Shown: one piece after another, positions 44,340 to 59,233 of the stretch
Layout of the letters: each line of letters opens with the position of its first letter
How positions within the stretch are numbered: position 1 is the first letter of the stretch
Assembly (NCBI RefSeq): GCF_035594125.1
Contig: NC_087151.1
Coordinates: 23,040,079 to 23,104,078 of the forward strand
Direction of reading: 5' to 3'
Source: Scylla paramamosain
Lineage: Eukaryota > Arthropoda > Malacostraca > Decapoda > Portunidae
Length of the DNA: 64,000 nucleotides
The notes under the pieces: model-generated
Told to the model about the DNA's origin: nothing
Seen by the model: the letters and a program-made list of their open reading frames with translations, nothing else
Database searches by the model: none
Position numbers and translations under genes: made by a program

Positions 44340-45655
44340 AGTAAAAATATGTATTATAAATGTTTTTGAATTTGCTAGATACTAAAACGTCAAAATGCAT
44401 GCAAAGCACACTATATTTGAAAATAAAATAACATTACCGAAAAACGTGGGTTTTGATGGTTTTCAACTGTTTACGTGCCGAAACGCTAAAACGCATTCAA
44501 AACATAAGACTCATTTATGGAGATATCGAACAACTTCATTTTAAATGTATTTTTAGTGATTTTTGAGCTTGTTAGGTAACAAAACCCCAAAATGCAAGCA
44601 AAACACTCTTTATACAATAATGAGATCACAGGTCCAGAAACGTGTCATTTGTGTGTTTTTGAGCATATCAGCCACGAAAACACTAAAAAGCATGGAAAAC
44701 ACCCGATATAAGAAAATTAAAGAATATTACCAAAATCGTGTATTTTGACGGTTATTAAGCTTGTAACATACCAAAACTCTAAAATGGAAGCAAAAATACA
44801 CTTACTAGTGAAAAAGAACATTACAAAAAACGGATGTTTTGAGTCTGAGTTTATCAAAACGCCAAAACACATGGAAATATGCTAATATGTGGATACAATG
44901 ATAGTATTACAAACGTATTTGACAAGTGTTTTTAAGGTTCACCGGTGCTGAAACGTTAAAACATGTTAATATTACTTTATGTTTAGTAACAGAATGTAAT
45001 TAACATAAATGTGCATAATGAGTCTTATTTACCGTGTTAGGCACCAAAACGACAAAATGCATAAAAAGAAATCTATATGAAGAAACTGAACTACAATACC
45101 AATAACCTGTATTATGAATGTTAGGTACCATAACGCCAAAGTGCATACAAAGCACACGAAATTAGAAAAGAAAACATCACCAAAAAAGTGTCTTTTTAGT
45201 GTATTCAAACTAGTTATGTTCCAAAACACTAAAACGCTCGCAAAAAAAAAAAAATAATTAATTAATTAATTAATTAATTAATTAAATAAATAAATTAAAA
45301 TGGATAAAACAGAACAACTTCATCAAAAGAGGGTATTTTAAGAGTTTTTTTTCGTCTTGTTAGACACCAAACCTACAAAATGCATGGAAAACATCCTATA
45401 TCGGGTAATGAAACCACATTACCAGAAACCTGTTATTTTCTTGTTTTGAGCATACAAGGCACCAAAAAGCTAAAAGCATGGAAAACATCTCATTTGGGAA
45501 AACTAAACATTACTAACAAATCATGTATTTTAAGTGTTTTTGAGCCTCTTACGTACCAAAACTCTAAAATGCATGTAAAACACCATTTCTGGAGGAACAG
45601 AACAATATTACCAAAAAACTTGTGTTTAGGGTGTTTTCGAGTTTATTAGGTACCC
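44340..45655 (+). repeat. Satellite block, family A, forward; inverted copy of 9396-10698
   Basis: Monomer by monomer this block is the reverse complement of about 9396-10698, including idiosyncratic features such as the AATT/AAAT tetranucleotide run (45257-45300, matching 9760-9800), 'GATATCGAACAACTTCATTT' near 44520, and the truncated 'GAATGTTAGGTACC' monomer near 45117. The match runs right up to the Polinton edge on the left and to the palindrome at 45656 on the right. Confidence 0.85.
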
Positions 45656-45679
45656 AAACCACTTCATATGGAGTGGTTT
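45656..45679. repeat. 24-bp near-perfect palindrome at an orientation switch
   Basis: AAACCACT..CATATG..AGTGGTTT with one mismatched base pair. Forward satellite lies on its left and reverse satellite on its right, and the segmental duplication starts inside it (45662). Confidence 0.8.
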
Positions 45680-49327
<3,648 letters not shown>

Positions 49328-50865
49328 GCCACAAATGTCCCCAGGGCAGACTGCTCATCTGATAATGACCCTAAGTATCTTGACAACCCCCTCAAATTTT
49401 TCTTCATTAATTTCTGCAACATTCGCGGTCTAAGATCTAATTTTCAATCAGTAGAACACCACCTCTCCTCTTCTAAACCTCACCTTTTTCTCACTGAAAA
49501 TCAGGTATCTGAGGCAAGTGAGAGTAGGCCCTTTTTCTGTTCCCTCCCACTTTCTCTATCCTCATTTTCAATTCAAAGCTGGATTTTGCGTTTATGTGCG
49601 AAACGACATAACCTGCTCTCGTGCCCACGCTCTTGAATCTCCACCATCTGGCTACGTCTTCAGAGTCACTCTCAAACTAAATTCAGCTGTGCTGTATAAA
49701 TCTCACCTAACTCCTCTGACTAGAAGAAGTTCTTTGACTACTTAACTTCCAAAGTGAAGCATATTCTGACTCTCTTCCCTTTTGCAGAGATCTCCATTCT
49801 TGGAGACATCAATGTTCACCACCAGCTTTGGCTTTCCTCTCCCTTCACTGACCATCCTGGTGAACTAGCCTTCAATTTGCTATCCTCCACGACCTAGAGC
49901 AATTGGTGCAACACCCTACTCGTATTCCTGACCGTTTTGGAGATACGCCTAACATTATTGACCTTTTCCTCACCTCTAATCCTTCACCATATGCTGTCAC
50001 CCTCTCCTCTCCGTTGGGCTCCTCCGATCACAATCTCATATCTGTATCTTGTCCTATCGCTCCAATCTCTCCTTAGGATCCCCGTAAGCCTAGGTGCCTC
50101 TGCTAGTTGGGGAACCTGAGAAGGTATTTTGCTGATTTTCCTTGGAATGACTACTGCTTCCGTGTCAGAGACCCATCTTTGTGTGCCGAGCGCATAGCAA
50201 AGGTGATAGTGTCTATCATGGAGGCATACTTTCCTCACTCTTTTTCTCGACCTAAACTTTCCAAACATTGGTTTAACACAGCTTGTTCTCGTGCTATACA
50301 TGATAGATAGGTAGCCTACAAAAAGTACTTAAGCCTTCCATCACCAGAATCTCATGCACTTTATATTTCTGCCCGGACCCATGCCAAGTCTGTTCTCCAA
50401 CTACCCAAAAATACTCCTTCATTAACAGAAAGTGTCAAAATCTTTCAAAATCTAACTCCCCTCGAGACTTTTGTTATCTAGCCCAAAATATCTCCAATAA
50501 CTTTGCTTCTTCTTCTTTCCCTCCTTTATTTCAATCGGATGGCACCACTGCTATCACATCTATCTCTAAAGCTGAACTCTTCGCTCAAACCTTTGCTAAA
50601 AACTATACCTTGGACGATTCATGGCTAGTTCTTCCCTCTCCTTCATCATCTGACTACTTCATGCTTCACATTGAAATTCTTCGCAAAGATGTTTTCCATG
50701 CTGTCCTAAACCCTTAGAAGGCCTATGGACCTGATGGGGTCCCTCCTATTGCTTTCCGAAACTGTGCCTCCGTGCTTGCACCTTGCCTAGTCAAACTCTA
50801 TCAGCTCTGTTTGTCAACATCTACTTTTCCTTCTTACTGGAAATTTGGCTAAATTCAGCCTGTTC
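49328..50865 (+). mobile_element. Non-LTR retrotransposon copy 4, endonuclease part
   Basis: Starts at 'GCCACAAATGTCCCC', within the N-terminal coding region, directly after satellite. The endonuclease reads 'FFINFCNIRGLRSNFQS' near 49405, then 'AEISILGD.NVHH' near 49785 and '[10 protein letters not shown]' near 50020, followed by the linker region and 'YGPDGVP' near 50723. Stops and frame changes are present. It is interrupted at TTAA 50866-50869 by a piggyBac-type element and resumes at 52132. Confidence 0.85.
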
Positions 50866-51227
50866 TTAACCCGTTAAATCCGAGCACCGCACGAATTCAG
50901 ACATCTCTCGTGCCTGATTAATTGGGAAAAAATCGACATTTGCAGATTGACTTGGAAATGCGTTTATTCGGTAGTGCATGTGTAGATACATCAGCAGGTG
51001 TATTTTTTTTTAGCCCAACTCAACCTGGTTCTTTCACAATATTCGCCAGTAGTTGGAGAATGGCGGCGCCTGGAAACTCCCGAACATCCCTCTCACTGAC
51101 ACGCTCCTTGCAGTTGTCGTACAGGAGGCTACATCTAACCCTGCCTCCATTTCTTTGTTTCTTTGCTAAAGTCTTTCCAAATTGTAGATTTATATTTTAT
51201 TGTATGCTATGTAAGGGGTGGAACAGG

Positions 51228-51466
<239 letters not shown>

Positions 51467-51497
51467 TCAAGGTCAGTGACAGTCTCAGATTTCAGGG

Positions 51498-51827
51498 TCA
51501 TACATCCTCCCACCCACCCACAGAGGGAGAGATGGACGGAAGGAGAGATAGGTAGGTTGGTTGTTTGACTGGGACATGTTTACCCTTTCCTTTTTTTACT
51601 CCACCCTTTCTTCTGTCACTATCACTGGTTGAAGATGGCTGTGATCGTGGTGGTGGTGGTGGTGGATCAGCACCTGATCGGGTAACAGGAGAGCGAGTGC
51701 GAGAGCGACCACCCACGATGCCTCCATTTTCACCACCCTCATCACTTTCACAAACTTTCTTTGTTGCTGGAGCATCAGATTCAATGTCACTCGAAAATGT
51801 CAACTTTCTCTTAGCTTTTCGTGGCAT
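51498..51827 (-). pseudogene. Possible N-terminal fragment of piggyBac transposase
   Basis: ATG at 51825-51827, about 109 codons to a stop at 51498. It opens 'MPRKAKRKLTFSSDIESDAP' and is then serine-, acidic- and proline-rich, followed by basic stretches. Disordered, acidic N-termini of this kind precede the conserved DDE domain in piggyBac transposases, but no catalytic motif is present here because the body is missing. The position in the right half of the element, reading inward, supports the assignment. It could also be an unrelated low-complexity frame. Confidence 0.45.
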
Positions 51828-52131
51828 TATTGAGTTTCTAGGTCTCAATATAGTTCAGTTATACCACGAAAAACGAGACAATGCAGTGTGTAGATTGGCC
51901 CTGTCAAGAGGCTAATTGTGACTGACGTTCATGCACACTTGAAAGCACTAACTGGCAACTTATCATACTGGAGACAGTGTTCCATAGTAGGGCTACCTCC
52001 TACATCAAGTTTGAAAGTGTTGCCAAGTCTGGCGCAGTTTTTGTGTGGGGTCGAACATAATGCCGCCCGGGCGGCTCCTCGGTTCTCCACTGTCCAGCCT
52101 CCCGGGCGGCTCCTCGGTATTTACGGGTTAA

Positions 52132-53050
52132 AAAGGGTGACCGTTCTAATCCCTCAAAGTGCCGTCCTATTGTTTTAATTTCCTGCCTATCTAAAGTTTT
52201 TTTTAATCTATCCTCAACAGGAAGATTCTTAAACATCTATCACTTCACAACCTTCTATCTCAACAGGAAGATTCTTAAACAACCTTCTATCTGATCGCCA
52301 GTATGGGTTCAGTCAAGGCCGCTCTACTGGTGATCTGGCTTTCTTTACTGAGTCTTGGTCATCCTCTTTTGGTTAAACTCTTGCTGTTGCCTTGGATATA
52401 TAAAAAGCTTTTGATAGAATTTGGCACAAAGCTTTTATTTCCAAACTATCCTTCTACGGCTTCTATCCTTCTCTCTGTAACTTCATCTTAAGTTTCCTTT
52501 CTGACCGTTCTATTGATGCTGTGGTAGACGGTGACTGTTTTTCTCCTAAATCTATTAACAGTGGTGTTCCTCAGGGTTCTGTCCTATCATCCACTCTGTC
52601 CTTATTATTCATCAATGACCTTCTAAACCAAACTTCTTGTCCTATCTTCTTTTACGCTGATGATACCACCCTGCACTTTTCCACGTCTTTTCATAGACGT
52701 CCAACACATCAGGACGTAAACGTTTCACTTAGGGAAGCCACAGAACGCCTGGCTACTGATCTTTTTTTAAAATTTCTGATTCGGGCAGAACAAACTTGGT
52801 ATTGTTCAATGCCTCAAAAACTAAATTCCTCCAATCAACTCGACACAACCTTTCAGACAACTATCCCCTCTTCTTCAGTGACACTTAACTGTCCCCCCTT
52901 CTACACTGAACATTCTCGGTCTGTCCTTTACTTATAATCTGAAGTGGAAACTTCACATCTCATATCTAGCTAAAACAGCTTTTATGAAGTTAGGTTTTCT
53001 GAGACGTCTCTGCCAGTTTTTTTTTTTTTTTTCATCCCTCCCAGCTGCTA
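52132..53050 (+). mobile_element. Non-LTR retrotransposon copy 4, reverse transcriptase part
   Basis: Continues copy 4 after the piggyBac insertion: 'RQYGFSQGRSTGDLAF' region near 52290-52340, 'AFDR'-like site near 52410, 'INSGVPQGSVLSS' near 52555 and an intact FYADD box near 52654. An open stretch of 138 codons (52521-52937) spans the palm. A partial local repeat near 52203-52290 ('ACAGGAAGATTCTTAAACA' twice) adds damage. The 3' end is cut at 'CCCAGCTGCTA' (about 53050), with satellite following; a T-run at 53017-53032 is internal. Confidence 0.85.
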
Positions 53051-54160
53051 GGGTGCTTTCTTAGCATTTTAGCGTTTTGTTGCCTAAAACACTAAAAAGA
53101 CACTTTTCTGGTAACGTTTCCTTTCCCCATATAAATCACTTCATATGGGGTATATAGGTATTTTGGCGTTTTGGTACCTAACATTGTGAAAAATACCTAA
53201 ATACATGCTTTTGGTAATGTTGATCAGTTTCTACATATGGATTGTTATTTACGCGTTTTAGGATATTAGTACCTGAGAAGGTCAAAAACAATAATACACG
53301 TTTCAGGTAATGTCGTTTTGTTTCACCATATAAACTCACATTTTTGGTAATGTTATTCTGTTTCTCCACAATGGATGTTTAGTATGTATTTTAGCGATCT
53401 GATACATAAGAAGCTCAAAACCACTCAAAAGGCACGCTTTTCGTAATGTGCTTTTGTATTCCAATATAGAGTGCTTTCCATGCATTATAGCATTTTGATG
53501 CCTAACGAGCTCATAAACACTCTAAAGAAATGTTTCTTGTAATGTCATTTCATTTCCCCCTACAGAATGCTTTAAATGCATTTTGTCCATTTGGTACCTA
53601 AGAATGTGAAAAAAAGAATCATTCAAAATAAGCGTTTTTGATAATATAGTTTTGTTTTACCATATAGGGTACTATTATCACATTTTAGAGTTTTGGTACT
53701 TAAATATCTCAAAAACACACGTTTATCGTAATGCCCTTTTGTTTTTCCATAAGGAGTGTTTTGCATCCATGTTATCGTTTTGATACAAAACAACGTAAAA
53801 TTAAATAAATAAATAAAAAAAAATATATTTGTCAATGCTGTTCTTTTCTAGTAAATAGAAAGTGCTATTCACGCGTTTTACCGTTTTGGTACCTAAGAAA
53901 TTCAGAAACACTTGTAATACATGTTTCTTGTAATATCGTATTGTTTCCCATACAGTGTATTTTTTTATGCATTTTGCCGTTTTTGTTGTAGGTAAGAATC
54001 TCAAAAAGACGTTTTTGGTAATGTTTTGCAATATTTTATTTTTTTTTTTTGCATTTGATTTAGCGTTTCAGTACGCAAAAAGCTCACAAACACTGAAAAG
54101 ACACGTTTTTGGCAGTATTGTTTTGTATTCCAATATAAAATAGATTCCATGCTTTTTTAA
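53051..54160 (-). repeat. Satellite block, family B, reverse orientation
   Basis: Same reverse monomers as 45680-49327. No gene seen. Confidence 0.8.
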
Positions 54161-54161
54161 T

Positions 54162-54164
54162 AAC

Positions 54165-54241
<77 letters not shown>

Positions 54242-54290
54242 CAACAATATTAATAATAATAAATAAACAATAATATTAATAATAATTGAA
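54162..54290. repeat. (AAT)n microsatellite
   Basis: ATA triplets with AAC and AAAT interruptions at the right, at the broken 3' end of retrotransposon copy 5. Confidence 0.95.
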
Positions 54291-55075
54291 CACTGAAGTG
54301 TCCAAGAATTGATATCTCTGCAAGAGGGAAGGGGGTCAGAATGTGCTCCACTTTGGAAGTTAAGTAGTCAAAGAATTTCTTATAGTCAGAGGAGTTAGGT
54401 GAGAGGTATACAGCACAGATAAATTTAGTATGAGAGTGACTCTGTAGTCGTAGCCAGATGGTGGAAAATTCGGAAGATTCAAGAGCGTGGGCACGAGAGC
54501 AGGTTAAGTCATTGCACACATAAACTCAGCATCCAGCTTTGGATCGAAAAAGAGGATAGAGAAAGTAAGAGGGAACAGAAAAGGGGCTACTGTCAGTTGC
54601 CTCAGACACCTGAGTGTCAGTGAGGAAAAGAAGATGAGGTTTAGAAAAGGAAAGGTGGTGTTCTACAGATTGAAAATTAGATCTTAGACCGCGAATGTTG
54701 CAGAAGTTAATGAAGAAAAAGTTGAAAGGTGTGTCAAGACACTTAGGGTCGTCGACAGAAAGGCAGTCCGACCTAGGGACATTTATGGTCCCCTCCCCAG
54801 ATTGGGACTCCGAGGCTGGTGTAGGAGTCGCCATGATGATTTTAAAATTTTTGAGTGAAGGGTGTGTGTGTTACTAGGTGCTTGTAGTTTTGTGTGGAGG
54901 AAGAGAGTTGTCTTTAGAGAGCAGGCTGTGACTGCCCCCTTGTGTTGTGAGACACAAAGGGAAACGTTCAGTGAGGTCACAGCTGGGTTTAATGATAAGT
55001 TCACAGCACCCCCAGAACAGTGCTTTAGACCTCACTGGGAGTAATTATCGTTTCGGCAGGTGTCTACTGCCCCCT
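54291..55075 (-). mobile_element. Non-LTR retrotransposon copy 5, 5' UTR and endonuclease start
   Basis: On the minus strand, a 5' leader of about 240 bp (55075-54835) precedes ATG 54834, which opens 'MATPTPASESQSGEGTINV' and continues into the endonuclease 'FFINFCNIRGLRSNFQS' and 'YLSPNSSDYKKFFDYL'. One stop lies near 54520. The element ends near 54295 within the endonuclease at an AAT tract, so the reverse transcriptase is missing. It is the only copy here that keeps the 5' end. Confidence 0.8.
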
Positions 55076-56243
55076 CCTATACCCATATAGGATGAATTCC
55101 ATGCTTTAAAGCTTTTTTATGCCTAAGACTGAAAAACACTCAAAAGACTTGTTTTTTGCAATGTCGGATCGTTTTCCCATAAAGGGGGTTTTACATGCAT
55201 TTTGGCGTTTTTGTACCTAATAATGTGAAAAACATTTAAAAATCACGTTTTTGGTAATGCTCTGTTTCTCCATATAGAGAGCTATTCATACGTTTTACCG
55301 TTTTGATTCCTAAGTTCAAAAACACTCACAGTACATGTTTCTCGTAATGTCTTTTCGTTTCTCCATACAGGGTACCTTCCATGCATTTCGACGTTTTTCT
55401 ATGTACGAAGACCCGAAACACTCAAAATATTTGTTTTGAGTAATGTTTTTTTAGTTTTTTCCATAAAAGGTGTTTTGCATGCATTTTAGTGTTCTGGTAC
55501 ATAAACAGCTCAAAAACACTGAAAAGGGACGTTTTTGGTAATGTTGTTTTGTTTTCCCACATAGGATGCATTTCATGCTTTTAAATGTTTTGGTGCCTAG
55601 TACGCTCATAAACACGAAAAAGACACGTTCCTGGAAATCTCGTTTCCTCTGCACACATAAGGTGTTTTGGCATCTATCATTGCGAATTCACACAAAATAC
55701 AAGTTTCTGGTAATGTTTGTTTTTTTTTTCATATAGAGAGCTATTCATGAGTTTTAGGTGTTTGGTAATAAAAAAAAGCTCGAAAACACTTATAATATAC
55801 TTTTCTTGTAATGTGTTTTCGTTTACTCATAGAGGGTATTTTGCATGCATATTCGCGTTATTTTCTTTGTTTTTTTCTGCGTTTTGGTGCCTAACATGCA
55901 TACAAACACGCAAAAGATATGTTTCTTGGAATATCGTTTCGTTTCCCCCTATAAGTAGCTTCCATACATTTTTCTACGTAACATGCTCAAAAACACTAGA
56001 AGTACATGTTTTTTGTAAAGTTATGCTGTTTCTTCATGAATTTTTTTACATGGTTTAAAGCGTTTTTGGTTTCTAGTTTAAAAACATTAAAAAGAGACGT
56101 TTTCGGTAATATTGTTTTCTTTTACCATACACGATGCTTTCCATGATTTTTTTTTATCGTTTTGGTACCTAGAACGCTCATAAAACCCTCTAAAGACACG
56201 TTTCTGAAAATCTCATTTCCTTTTCCAATACAGGATTCTTTGT

Positions 56244-56305
56244 ATGCATTTTAGGGTCTTGATACCCGTGAAATATGCATTTTAGGGTCTTGATACCCAT
56301 GAAAA
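56244..56305. repeat. 31-bp tandem duplication
   Basis: Two consecutive copies of a unit starting ATGCATTTTAGGGTCTTGAT, offset 31 bp, with minor differences at the junction. Confidence 0.85.
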
Positions 56306-58772
56306 TGCACGTATTTGGTCATGGTATTGTGTTTCTCCATATAGAGTGCTATCGGTTTCATTGTTTAGATACCTATGTAGCTCAAAAACACCCATAATAC
56401 ACGTTTCTCGTAATGTCTTTTCGTTTCCTCTTACAATGTATTTTGGATGCATTTTGGAGTTTTTGTACGTAACAAGCTGAAACACACGCAAAAATATTTG
56501 TTTTTGGTATTGTTACTCCGTTTCTCCATAAACTGTGTTTTTGCATTCAAAAGACACTTTTTTGTAAAGTTGTTTGTTACTTCATTTCGTCGGCTTTGCA
56601 AGCATTTTGGCGTTTTGGTACCTAATAATGGGAAAACACTCAAAATACACGTTTTTGGTAATGTTATTGTTTCTCGATATAAAGTGCTATTCAAGCGTTT
56701 TACTATTTTGATAACTAAGAAGCTCAAAACTCTGAGAATACACGTTTCTTGTTCTCGTTTCACCATATAGAGTGGTTTTCATGCATTTTGTAATTTTTGC
56801 ACGTAGAAAGCTCAAAAACATTGAAAATATATGTATTTGGTAAAGTTATAATGTTTCTCCATAATAAGTTTTGCATGCTTTTCAGCGTTTTGGTACATAA
56901 GTAGGTTAAAATATTGTTTTGTTTTCCCATATGGGGTGTTTTCCATTTATTTATTTATTTGTTTATTTATTTTTACATCGTTTAGATGCCTAGCACGCTT
57001 ATTAAATCTCAAAATACACGTTTCTGGAAATTCCGTTCCCTTTCCTCATATGGGGTGCTTTGCATGCATTTTAGTTTTTTGGTACTTGAGAATGTGAAAC
57101 TCAAAGTTTACGTTTTTTGGTAATGCTCTTTTGTTTCTCTATATAGAGATTCATGCGTTTTAGCGTTTTAGTAACTAAGATAAAAAAAAAAAAACGTTTT
57201 TGGTAATGTTATTCTGCTTCTCCATATAGAGTTTTGATCGTTATCGTTTTGCTACCTATGAAGCTCAAAAACAATTATAATACATATTTCAACTAATGTC
57301 TTTTCCTTTCCCCATAGTTGGTAATTTCCGTGCATTTTGTCTTTTTTTTTTTTTTTACGTAACAAGCACAAAAACCCTCGAAACCTTGTTTTTCGTCATT
57401 TTTATTCAATTTTTGCATTAAGGGTGTTTTGCACGCGTTTTTACGTTTTTCCGTAAGTAGCTGAAAAACATTAAAATAAACGAAACAATTTTGAAAAATG
57501 TTTTCTTTTTTCATGCACATTGCTTTCCATGTTTTTCAGCGTTTTGGTGCCAGCACGCTCATAAACACACAAAAGAAGTTTTTTTTTTTTTTGTAAACCT
57601 CGTTTCCTTACACCATATAGGGTGCTTTTCACTGATTTTGGCTTTTTGTTTCCTAACAATGTGAGATACACTCAAAAACACACGTTTTTGGTAATGTTGT
57701 TCTGATTCTCTACACAGAGTTTTCAAGTTTTAGTTTCTAAAAAGCTTATAACGTCTCAAAATATTTATTTTTTGTAATGTTATTGTGTTTCTCCATAAAA
57801 GTTTTTTTTTTTTTGCCTGCGTTTTAGTGTTTTGGTACGTAAGTAGCTGAAAAATACTTAAAAGACACGTTTTTAGTAATATTGTTTTCTTTTCCCATAC
57901 AGGATGGTTTTGATGCTTTTTAGCGTTTTTGCTGCCCAACACACTCATAACCACTCAAAAAAAAACGTTTCTGGAAATATATATATATTTTTTCCCCATA
58001 TAGGTTGCTTTTCATGCATTTTTGCGTTATATCACCAAACAATATGAAACAATTTCAAAATACACGTTATTGGTGATGTTTTTTTGCTCCATATAAGAGT
58101 GCTATTTATACGTTTTAGGGTTTCGGTTCCTAAGAAGCCCAAAAATACTCATAATACATGTTTCTTGTAATGTTTTCTCATTTCCCCATTCAGGGTACTT
58201 TCCAGGCATTTTGGCGTTCTTGTACGTAGAAAGCTCAAAAACACTAAATATGCTTGTTTTTGGTAATGTTATTCTTTTTTCTCTACAAAGGGTATTTTGT
58301 ATCAGTTTTAGCGTTTTGTTAAGTAATAAGTTCAAAAACATTCAAAAGACACTTTTCTCGTAATGTTTTGTATTCCCATATGTGGCGATTTCCATATTTT
58401 TTTATTGCTTTTTTTTTTTTTAGGGTTTTGATGGCTACAACGCTGTAAAACAGTCAGAAGACACGTTTCTGGTAATGTTATTTCCTTTATCCATATAGGG
58501 AACTTTGCATGCTTTTTTATGTAATGATACATAAAAATGTGAAAAAAACACTCAAAATACACATTTTTGTTAATGTTCTTCTGTTTCTCGATATGAAGTA
58601 CATTAATATGTTTTAGCAATATAGCACCTAAGGAGGTAGAAAAAAAAAAAAAAACTCATAATACACGTTTCTAGTGTTTTTTTTTCGTTTTCCCCATATA
58701 GGGTTACTTGCATTCATTTTGGCGTTTTTGTACGTAACTAGCACAAAAATACTCAAAATACACGCTTCTTCT

Positions 58773-59233
58773 GAAGTTATACTGTTTCTCCATAGAATTT
58801 TTTTTTTTATTTTGTACACATTTTTGAAAACACTAAAAAGAGACGTTTTTTTTGTAGTACTGTTTTGTTTTCTCAAAGAGTGTACTCTCCATGCTTTTTA
58901 TCGTGTTGTTGTCTAGCTCGCTCTTAAACACGTAAAAGACACGTTTGTGGTAATATCTTTTCGTTTCCCCATATAGAAGGGTTTACAAACATTTTGGTGT
59001 TTTGATAGTGAAGTTATACTGTTTTTCCATCGAGATTTTTTTTTTTGCATACATTTTTGAAAACACTAAGAGGAGACGTTTTTGGTAATACTGTTTTTTT
59101 TTTTTCCAAAGAGTGTACCCTTCATGCTTTTTATCGTGTTGCCTAGCTCGCTCTTAAACACGTAAAAGACACGTTTGTGGTAATGTCTTTTTGTTTCCCC
59201 ATATAGGAGACCTTACAAGCATTTTGGCGTTTT
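58773..59233. repeat. Tandem duplication of ~2.5 satellite monomers
   Basis: 58773-59003 and 59010-59233 are near-identical at an offset of 237 bp; both contain 'GAAGTTATACTGTTT' and 'TTTTATCGTGTTG'. Length differences lie in T-runs. Confidence 0.85.
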
